Source of the DNA: Campylobacterales bacterium
GTDB lineage: Bacteria > Campylobacterota > Campylobacteria > Campylobacterales > SZUA-545
Direction: 5' to 3'
Assembly: GCA_025800305.1 (NCBI GenBank)
Contig: JAOXRY010000284.1
Location: 1-33,682, forward strand
Length of the DNA stretch: 33,682 nucleotides
The translations under genes were made by a program, and so were the position numbers. This document shows, piece by piece, positions 7,711 through 14,138 of the stretch. Each line of letters begins with the position of its first letter. The first letter of the stretch is position 1. The notes under the pieces are model-generated. The model was not told the DNA's origin, searched no databases, and saw nothing but the letters and a program-made list of their open reading frames with translations.

Positions 7711-7953
7711 ATGGTACTATATGGAATATTATTAGGTATCTTCATGTTTATAATAGGGTTTACTTTAGCATTGATACTTGCTGCTTTTCAAAGTATTAAT
7801 GATTTTCTTTTTTCCAACCCTAAAAAAATTACTAGCATTGTTATTGGGTTAATTATTGGTGGTGGGTTAAGTGTATTTTTTAATGTTCCCTATACTATTG
7901 AATTAATTTTTAGTGGTGGTATAATAGGATTAATAGTTGGATTCTTTATTTAG
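7711..7953 (+). CDS. Small hypothetical membrane protein
   Basis: 80-residue, almost wholly hydrophobic protein with about three predicted membrane helices (4-25, 40-56, 62-80), a short polar loop SNPKK near 35-39 and a glycine-rich second helix (IGLIIGGG). I do not recognise the family. The ATG has only a weak ribosome binding site. It overlaps the next membrane gene by 17 bases, which points to coupled translation and a shared function. Reading-frame bias and the matching second small membrane gene support it as real. Confidence 0.6.
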   Translation: MVLYGILLGIFMFIIGFTLALILAAFQSINDFLFSNPKKITSIVIGLIIGGGLSVFFNVPYTIELIFSGGIIGLIVGFFI

Positions 7954-8200
7954 TATAAAGTGGGTTTTTATTATTTTTGCTTCCTATTTAGCTCTTCTAA
8001 CTCTTATAAATATTGGCAAAATAAATTTTTTTGTTTTTTTAAATCATCCACAGTTTGTTCTTAAAGCTATTGGTATTTCTTTTCTTTCCTCTCTAATAGG
8101 ATTTCTTATAAACGGGTACTTTTCAACTGTAATAATACTGTATGGATTAATAGGCTTTATTATATACCTACTTTACTTTTTATTCATAGAAAACTACTAA
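7937..8200 (+). CDS. Small hypothetical membrane protein, TTG start
   Basis: 87-residue hydrophobic protein with about three membrane helices (7-25, 41-58, 62-84) and a short charged end ENY. The most upstream possible start is TTG at 7937, directly after an in-frame TAG. TAGGA lies seven bases upstream as ribosome binding site, inside the preceding gene. Family unknown. The 17-base overlap with the preceding gene suggests a two-subunit membrane complex. It ends two bases before the convergent def gene. Confidence 0.55.
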   Translation: MDSLFSIKWVFIIFASYLALLTLINIGKINFFVFLNHPQFVLKAIGISFLSSLIGFLINGYFSTVIILYGLIGFIIYLLYFLFIENY

Positions 8201-8202
8201 GC

Positions 8203-8718
8203 TTACTTCTTCTTATTAGCTTTCTTCCACTCTTTTTCAAATTTCTTACGTTTAAGCATTGGAAGTCTCTCAACAAAAAGTTTTCCATTAAGATGATCGA
8301 TTTCATGCTGAACGGCAATTGCTAAAAGATCTGTAGCTTCTAAAATTTGGTTTTCACCATTTCTATCTTGATATTGGACAATAACATGTTGGGCTCTTGT
8401 AACATCTTCGTAGGTTTCTGGGACACTGAGACATCCCTCTTGATAAACAATTTCTCCATCCATCTCTGTAATAGTTGGATTAATAAGTTCTAAGACATCT
8501 TCTCTATGTTGAATCTCATCTTCTTCTCTTGGAAGGTTTATAACCAATGCTCTTTTTAAAACACCAACTTGCACAGCAGCTAAACCAATACCGTTGTACT
8601 CAATCATAGTATCGTACATATCATCTAAAAAAGTACCCAGTTCTTTATCGAACTGGGTAACTTCTTCTGATACTTTTTTTAGTAATGGATTTGGATATTT
8701 AACAACTTCTAAAGTCAT
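8203..8718 (-). CDS. def: Peptide deformylase
   Basis: Metalloenzyme that removes the formyl group from the initiator methionine of nascent proteins. All three signatures are intact in the 171-residue product: GIGLAAVQ (43-50), EGCLSVPE (94-101, Cys96 metal ligand) and HEIDH (138-142, two His ligands and catalytic Glu139). A lysine-rich tail (KRKKFEKEWKKANKKK) is typical of this phylum's proteins. The ATG lies six bases after the clpP stop. tig-clpP-def therefore forms one co-translational processing operon. Confidence 0.97.
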   Translation of the reverse strand: MTLEVVKYPNPLLKKVSEEVTQFDKELGTFLDDMYDTMIEYNGIGLAAVQVGVLKRALVINLPREEDEIQHREDVLELINPTITEMDGEIVYQEGCLSVPETYEDVTRAQHVIVQYQDRNGENQILEATDLLAIAVQHEIDHLNGKLFVERLPMLKRKKFEKEWKKANKKK

Positions 8719-8724
8719 AAAGGT

Positions 8725-9309
8725 CTACTTTGAACTTCTCTCTACAACTTTATCGATAACACCGTACTCCATCGCTTCTTTTGCACTCATGAAAAAGTCT
8801 CTATCTGTATCTTTTTCAATTGTCTTAAAAGTCTTTCCTGTGTTTTTAGAAAGAATCGTATTAAGATCTTTCTTCATTCTATTAATTTCATCAGCTTGAA
8901 TCTGAATATCAGTTGCTTGACCTTGAGCACCACCTAGTGGTTGGTGAAGCATAATTCTTGCATTTGGTAGAGCATATCTTTTTCCTGGTGTACCACACGA
9001 AAGTAAAAATGCTCCCATAGATGCAGCTTGACCAATACAAATTGTTACTACATCTGGTTTGATGTAGTTCATTGTGTCATACATTGCCATACCACTTGTT
9101 ACAACTCCACCTGGAGAGTTGATATAGAAGTAGATATCCTTATTTGGATCTTCTGCTTCTAAAAATAGCAATTGAGCAACAACCGAAGCAGATACTTGGT
9201 CATTAACTTCACCACTTAACATTACAATTCTATCTTTTAAAAGTCTAGAATAGATATCGTAACTTCTCTCCCCTCTTCCTGTTTTTTCAATTACGTAAGG
9301 GACTACCAT
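8725..9309 (-). CDS. clpP: ATP-dependent Clp protease proteolytic subunit
   Basis: 194-residue serine protease subunit that forms tetradecameric chambers and works with ClpX or ClpA. The catalytic triad is visible as Ser97 in GQAASMGAFLL, His122 in IMLHQPLGG and Asp171 in TDRDFFMSA. The IYFYINSPGG oxyanion-hole segment is present at 59-68. The length is normal for the family. It begins two bases after the trigger factor stop, between tig and def, the same order as in Campylobacter jejuni. Confidence 0.98.
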   Translation of the reverse strand: MVVPYVIEKTGRGERSYDIYSRLLKDRIVMLSGEVNDQVSASVVAQLLFLEAEDPNKDIYFYINSPGGVVTSGMAMYDTMNYIKPDVVTICIGQAASMGAFLLSCGTPGKRYALPNARIMLHQPLGGAQGQATDIQIQADEINRMKKDLNTILSKNTGKTFKTIEKDTDRDFFMSAKEAMEYGVIDKVVERSSK

Positions 9310-9311
9310 AA

Positions 9312-10691
9312 TTACTTTTCTTCTTCTTTTTTAGTTGTTTTTTTAGCTGGAGCTTTTTTTGCAGCTGGTTTTTTTGCAGGTGCTTTTTTAGGCTTCTCTT
9401 CTGTTTTGTTTTTATCTTCAATTAGTTTTGAAAGAACTTTTTCTTCAATCATACTCATCTTGATAACAGGTATCATACCACTTTGTTGGTACTGTTCCAT
9501 CATCTCTTGTGGGTTCATACCACTTCTTAACGCTTCATAGTAAAGAACCTGTTGAACTTCTTGATCAGCAACTGTAACCTCTTCAGCTTTTGCTAAAGCA
9601 TCGATGATTAAAGTAGTTTTTACTCTTTCCTCAGCCTCTGGTTTTACTAAATCTCTAAGTTCTTTGATTTTATCTTGGCTTTCGCTAAGTTCTTTTAACT
9701 CTTCTTCTTTCATCCCCTGAGCTTTTTGATTAGCTAGGTGGTCAACTTCTTTTTCAACGATTGTTTCTGGAAGATCAAATTTATAAGCTTTTACAAGAGC
9801 TTCTAATAGTTTTGGCTTTAACTCATCTTGATAAAGCTTTTGCTTCTCACCCATAACTAGTTGTTCTTTCATCATCTCTTCAAACTTCTCAACTGAAGCT
9901 TCTGGATCTTGTGGCATCATTTGCTTAGCAACATCCTCGTTGATTTCAACATCTTTTTTCTCTCTAATTTCATTTAGAGTTACACTAAATACAGCATCTT
10001 TTCCTGCTAGATCTGGAGCTTGGTAACCATCTGGAAACTTTACTTCAACGTCTTTTGACTCACCTGGTTTTAGACCAATCATTCCGTCTTCAAAACCTGG
10101 GATAAATTGACCTGAACCAATTTCTAGCTGATAGTCTTTTGCAGCACCACCTTCAAAAGCTACACCATCAACTTTACCTTCAAAATCAAATACTGCAAAA
10201 TCACCTTCTTTTAGTTTTCTTGCTCTAGCAATTTTTGTTGGTTGTGCAGTTTGGTTAGCTGCATTTTGCATAGCTTCTTTAACTGCTTTTGCTGTTACTT
10301 TAATCTCTTTGTGAGTTGGTACATGCTTAGAGTAATCACCTAAATCGATTGCTGGTCTGAAACAAAATTTAATTTCACACTCAACGTTTCCATCTTTTTC
10401 TTCAAATTTAGTAACTGCTGGTTCACCTAATACATCTGTAACATTTAACTCTTTTAAAGCGTCTTGGTAAGCTTTACCAACCATTTCATTTTTTGCATCT
10501 TGCTCTATTTGTTGACCATATCTTTGTTTGATAATTAAGGCAGGAACTTTTCCTTTTCTAAAACCGTCAATCTTTGCAGTTTTAGCGATTTCCTTTGCCA
10601 TTTTGTCTTCGCTTTTTTTGATGTCATCTTTGGAAATTACTGCTTCTGCAACTCCATTAGCTTCATCAATTTTTTTAGCTTTTAATTCCAT
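9312..10691 (-). CDS. tig: Trigger factor (peptidyl-prolyl isomerase chaperone)
   Basis: Ribosome-bound chaperone that shields nascent chains. The N-terminal ribosome-binding domain has the signature GFRKGKVP. The FKBP-type isomerase domain (FAVFDFEGKVDGVAFEGG, FIPGFEDGMIGLKPGE) and a long helical C-domain follow. I place the start at 10691 (459 residues, MELKAKKID) and not at the upstream ATG at 10709. Only the former has a proper ribosome binding site (GAGGA, five bases upstream), and family members begin at this point. The last ~30 residues form a lysine/alanine/proline tail (APAKKPAAKKAPAKK) that is not part of the core fold and looks histone-H1-like. It is the first gene of the tig-clpP-def operon. 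Confidence 0.95.
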   Translation of the reverse strand: MELKAKKIDEANGVAEAVISKDDIKKSEDKMAKEIAKTAKIDGFRKGKVPALIIKQRYGQQIEQDAKNEMVGKAYQDALKELNVTDVLGEPAVTKFEEKDGNVECEIKFCFRPAIDLGDYSKHVPTHKEIKVTAKAVKEAMQNAANQTAQPTKIARARKLKEGDFAVFDFEGKVDGVAFEGGAAKDYQLEIGSGQFIPGFEDGMIGLKPGESKDVEVKFPDGYQAPDLAGKDAVFSVTLNEIREKKDVEINEDVAKQMMPQDPEASVEKFEEMMKEQLVMGEKQKLYQDELKPKLLEALVKAYKFDLPETIVEKEVDHLANQKAQGMKEEELKELSESQDKIKELRDLVKPEAEERVKTTLIIDALAKAEEVTVADQEVQQVLYYEALRSGMNPQEMMEQYQQSGMIPVIKMSMIEEKVLSKLIEDKNKTEEKPKKAPAKKPAAKKAPAKKTTKKEEEK

Positions 10692-10722
10692 GCTATTCCT
10701 CATTGTCATTAATTTTTTTAGG

Positions 10723-10728
10723 ATTTTA
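10723..10728 (-). promoter_or_regulatory. Probable -10 element for tig-clpP-def
   Basis: The minus strand carries TAAAAT about 32 bases upstream of the chosen tig start. This gives a leader of about 25 bases including GAGGA. No -35 is obvious. It lies in the short divergent gap with folE. Confidence 0.4.
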
Positions 10729-10750
10729 GCTTACATTTGCTTTAATTGCA

Positions 10751-10756
10751 TATATT
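10751..10756 (+). promoter_or_regulatory. Possible -10 element for folE-fliI
   Basis: TATATT preceded by TGCA lies 20 bases before the folE ATG, and AAAGAGAAG follows as ribosome binding site. A very short leader is implied. This is a weak call based on position and composition. Confidence 0.35.
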
Positions 10757-10775
10757 AATGTAAAGAGAAGTTTCC

Positions 10776-11348
10776 ATGTCCCATAAAAAATTTGAAGATT
10801 CTGTGAAAAATATTTTAGAACTTGTTGGAGAAGATCCAAACAGAGAAGGACTTGTAAAAACACCTGGGAGAGTAAGAAAAGCTTTTGAGTTTATGTGCAA
10901 AGGCTACAATGAAGATCCTAAAGAAATTTTAAATCAAGCTATGTTTCAAACCACATCTAAAGAGATGGTTGTTGTGAGAAAAGTTGAATTCTATTCAATG
11001 TGTGAACATCATATGCTTCCATTTTTTGGAGAGTGTAGTGTTGCTTATATTCCAAATGAAAAAGTTGTAGGTCTTTCAAAAATCCCAAGAATTATTGAGG
11101 TATTTGCAAGAAGATTACAGATTCAAGAACAGATGACAGAGGAGATAGCAGAAGCAATAATGGATGTTGTTAAACCTAAAGGTGTAGCAGTTGTTACAAC
11201 TGCTAGACATATGTGTATGGAGATGAGAGGTGTTGAGAAACACAACTCTGTAACAACAACTTCAGCACTTAGAGGTCTGTTTCATAAAAATAAAACAAGG
11301 GAAGAGTTTTTTAATATTATAAACTCTCCACTAAATAACAGATTCTAA
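10776..11348 (+). CDS. folE: GTP cyclohydrolase I
   Basis: Converts GTP to 7,8-dihydroneopterin triphosphate, the first step towards folate and related pterins. The 190-residue protein carries the zinc site with Cys76 and His79 in FYSMCEHHMLPFFGE and Cys147 in ARHMCMEMRG. It also has the family stretches SKIPRIIEVFARRLQIQEQMT and GVAVV. Catalytic and metal-binding residues are intact, so it is the canonical zinc type. The stop codon overlaps the fliI start (TAATG), the same folE-fliI order as in Campylobacter jejuni. The coupling probably reflects genome compaction and not a shared pathway. Confidence 0.97.
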   Translation: MSHKKFEDSVKNILELVGEDPNREGLVKTPGRVRKAFEFMCKGYNEDPKEILNQAMFQTTSKEMVVVRKVEFYSMCEHHMLPFFGECSVAYIPNEKVVGLSKIPRIIEVFARRLQIQEQMTEEIAEAIMDVVKPKGVAVVTTARHMCMEMRGVEKHNSVTTTSALRGLFHKNKTREEFFNIINSPLNNRF

Positions 11349-12655
11349 TGGGTTTAAAAAAACTAAAAAAAAACATCTGTGTTAAACAGCTCTCACCGCT
11401 TTTTGGAGTAGTAAAAAAAATTAGTCCTACCCATATCACTGGAAGTGGGCTTAATCTTGGAATTGGTGATACTGTTAAGATTGATTCACTCTCTTTAAAA
11501 AAACACACCTATGGGATGGTCACAGAGATTAACCATGATGACTTTATCGTTACCCCTTTTGGCTTTATTGAAGGCTTTAGAAATGGAGATCACATCTTCA
11601 TTATGGACAAAGGCTTAAGAATTCCCGTTGGAGAAAATCTTTTAGGAAGAGTTCTTAACCCTTTTATGGAACCACTAGATGGAGAGGAAGCTCCTGTAAC
11701 ATCAGAACACATTCCAATTATGCAAGCACCTATCGCACCTATGAAAAGAGGAATTATTGATCAAGTCCTCTCGACAGGAGTAAAAAGTATTGATGGACTT
11801 TTAACTTGTGGTTTAGGACAGAAAATGGGGATCTTTGCTGGTTCTGGAGTTGGAAAATCCACGTTGATGGGAATGATAGTTAAAGGCTCCAATGTACCAA
11901 TTAAAGTCATCGCACTAATTGGAGAGAGAGGAAGGGAGATCCCAGAATTTGTTCAGAACAACCTTAATGGAGATCTTACAAATACTGTAATAATTACAGC
12001 AACTAGTGATGATAGTCCTCTTATGAGAAAATATGGTGCTTTTTCTGCAATGGCAGTTGCTGAATACTTCAAAAACCAAGGACGTGATGTTCTTTTTATT
12101 ATGGACTCTGTAACAAGATTTGCCATGGCTCAACGTGAAATAGGACTTTCTCTTGGTGAACCACCAACTACAAAAGGATATCCACCTTCAGTATTCTCAC
12201 TTCTTCCTCAACTAATGGAGAGAGCTGGAAAAGAAGAAGGAAAAGGGACAATTACCGCATTTTTCACCGTGCTAATTGAAGGTGATGATATGAATGATCC
12301 AATAGCTGATCAAGCCAGATCTATACTTGATGGTCACATTGTTCTTAGCCGCGAAATGACAGATTATGGAATCTACCCTCCTGTAAATATTCTCTCTTCT
12401 GCGTCAAGACTTTTTAATGATTTAAATGATGACGAACACAAAATTTCAGCACAAACTTTTAGAAAACTCTATGCCCTTTTAAAAGAGAATGAAGTTCTTA
12501 TTAGAATTGGTGCATATACCTCAGGAACAGATCCTGAATTAGACAGTGCAATTAGCAAAAAAGAGATCTTAGAAACCTTTTTAAAACAAGGAAACTCAGA
12601 CAAACTTGATTTTCCTGATACAAAGGAGTTGCTAAACGCTATCTTCTCCTCTTAG
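11348..12655 (+). CDS. fliI: Flagellar protein export ATPase FliI
   Basis: Cytoplasmic hexameric ATPase of the flagellar type III secretion apparatus, related to the F1-ATPase beta subunit. In the 435-residue product, Walker A is GSGVGKST (165-172) within GIFAGSGVGKSTLMG. Walker B is VLFIMD (248-253) followed by SVTRFAMAQREIGL. The family segments GEPPTTKGYPPSVFSLLPQL and GSITAFFTVLIEGDDMNDPIAD-like sequence are also present. It follows folE with a one-base overlap. It indicates a flagellated organism. About 67 bases separate its end from the hendecad-repeat genes. Confidence 0.97.
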   Translation: MGLKKLKKNICVKQLSPLFGVVKKISPTHITGSGLNLGIGDTVKIDSLSLKKHTYGMVTEINHDDFIVTPFGFIEGFRNGDHIFIMDKGLRIPVGENLLGRVLNPFMEPLDGEEAPVTSEHIPIMQAPIAPMKRGIIDQVLSTGVKSIDGLLTCGLGQKMGIFAGSGVGKSTLMGMIVKGSNVPIKVIALIGERGREIPEFVQNNLNGDLTNTVIITATSDDSPLMRKYGAFSAMAVAEYFKNQGRDVLFIMDSVTRFAMAQREIGLSLGEPPTTKGYPPSVFSLLPQLMERAGKEEGKGTITAFFTVLIEGDDMNDPIADQARSILDGHIVLSREMTDYGIYPPVNILSSASRLFNDLNDDEHKISAQTFRKLYALLKENEVLIRIGAYTSGTDPELDSAISKKEILETFLKQGNSDKLDFPDTKELLNAIFSS

Positions 12656-12722
12656 TTTAAAATATATGAAAAATTCGTAAGATTGTAGATACTTTATTAG
12701 GAGGTTTTTTATAAAATATTTT

Positions 12723-14138
12723 ATGAAAAAAATAAATAAATACCTAATTACAATTCTTTTTCTACCAACAACAATACTGTTTTCATCGGTAGAGAAAAAA
12801 ACCATAGAAGATATCATTCCAATGACCATGGCAAATATACGAGGTCATCAAGCTCTTTATAATGAGGGTTGGTTTATCATAAGTTCCTCTAAAGATGCCT
12901 TTGAATATGCCCATCAAAAGTCTATTTTAAGTTCAAAAGATGCACTTTTAAAAACCTATAAAAGCGTTGAGACAAACTCTTTACAATACAAAAGTAATAT
13001 GAAGAGTAATCTTCTTTCAACTCAAACAGACACAAAAGAAATCTTTGAAAAAGGGACAGAACACAGTAAAAATATTTTAAGAACAACCCACAGACTAGGC
13101 AAAATACAATATGACTTCGCCAATAGAAACTTTCAAAAAGCATGGGGGAAATTTTCCAAAGGAAATATCTATTATGAAAAAAGAACAGCCAAAGATCTAA
13201 AAGAGTTAAAAGATCTTCCAAATAACTACTACAAAGATATCAAAGATGACTTTTCCAATATCTATAAAATCACAGACTCTGTAAGTTCTGACTTTGGAGA
13301 TGATATTGGTGATTACTGGGCAAGTGGCTTTAAAAAATCACAAGATGAATTTCAAAAAGAGTATGAAGAGTCTGGAAAAAGTTCCAATACACTAGTCGCT
13401 CTTGTTGATATACTTCAAGGATATGGAAAATCAATTTACTATGGGCTTTTCAAACCAACAGCACAAACAGCAGTAGATGCAACAGCCACTACAGCAGTAA
13501 GTGTAGGAAAAGCTATTGTAATTCCAACAAGTGGAGCTATCTCTATTACAGGCAGAACAATTGAGTCTCTAGGATTAACCGTCTACTACACAACTTCACT
13601 GGGAGTAAAAGTTATCTCTCCTACTGTTGAAGCTGGTTTTTTGACAGGTGTCTCTATCCTCTCTTTAGGAACTTCTGCTATTACTTACACTACAGGAGGA
13701 ACTATTGGAGCTGTTAATCAAGTTGCAACAACCGTTGCTTCTCCTGTTATTGCAACAGGTAAAGCAGTTGGAAAAAGTACAGTAGATACAGGAAAATATG
13801 TCTCTTTTATGGCTTATGATAGTGTATCAGGAACATCAAAGGTCATATATAACCAACTAGCTTCTGGTGTAGTATTAGGATACAACGGATTAACTGCTAT
13901 TCCTACCCACTTAGCAATGGGAGTAGTTGATACTGTTGTTTTAGCATATGATGGTCCAAGACTTGTCATTGCAACAGTTAATGGAGAAGTAGATGGTTTC
14001 TCTTCTGCAGGTCTTCCTGCTGGAACGGTTGTAGATCTTCAAAAATTACAAAACGAAAACAACATCAATATTAAAATCATTTCAAAAGATCCCAAGGTTA
14101 TTGAAAATGTTCTTGGTTCTATGAAGAAGGATCTATAA
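12723..14138 (+). CDS. Exported 11-residue-repeat protein, paralogue of the downstream lipoprotein
   Basis: 471-residue protein I cannot assign to a known family. Residues 1-21 form a signal peptide or membrane anchor. Residues about 50-215 are charged and helical with rough 11-residue spacing of K-x-I/L patterns (TKEIFEKGTEH, SKNILRTTHRL, YKDIKDDFSNI). From about 250 it becomes hydrophobic, rich in Gly, Ala, Thr and Val, still cut into 11-mers such as GVKVISPTVEA, GFLTGVSILSL and GTSAITYTTGG (294-326). The C-terminus (DGPRLVIATVNGEVDG, AGTVVDLQKLQN) matches the end of the next protein. An AGGAGG motif lies 18 bases before the ATG, rather far for a ribosome binding site. The stop overlaps the next start (TAATG), so the two are made together. 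Long membrane-lying helices are the likely structure. Confidence 0.7.
   Translation: MKKINKYLITILFLPTTILFSSVEKKTIEDIIPMTMANIRGHQALYNEGWFIISSSKDAFEYAHQKSILSSKDALLKTYKSVETNSLQYKSNMKSNLLSTQTDTKEIFEKGTEHSKNILRTTHRLGKIQYDFANRNFQKAWGKFSKGNIYYEKRTAKDLKELKDLPNNYYKDIKDDFSNIYKITDSVSSDFGDDIGDYWASGFKKSQDEFQKEYEESGKSSNTLVALVDILQGYGKSIYYGLFKPTAQTAVDATATTAVSVGKAIVIPTSGAISITGRTIESLGLTVYYTTSLGVKVISPTVEAGFLTGVSILSLGTSAITYTTGGTIGAVNQVATTVASPVIATGKAVGKSTVDTGKYVSFMAYDSVSGTSKVIYNQLASGVVLGYNGLTAIPTHLAMGVVDTVVLAYDGPRLVIATVNGEVDGFSSAGLPAGTVVDLQKLQNENNINIKIISKDPKVIENVLGSMKKDL

Noticed and set aside
10692..10709. Upstream ATG codons at 10709 and 10703 as the trigger factor start
   Set aside because: The ATG at 10691 has GAGGA five bases upstream and matches the usual family N-terminus; the upstream codons include that ribosome binding site itself.
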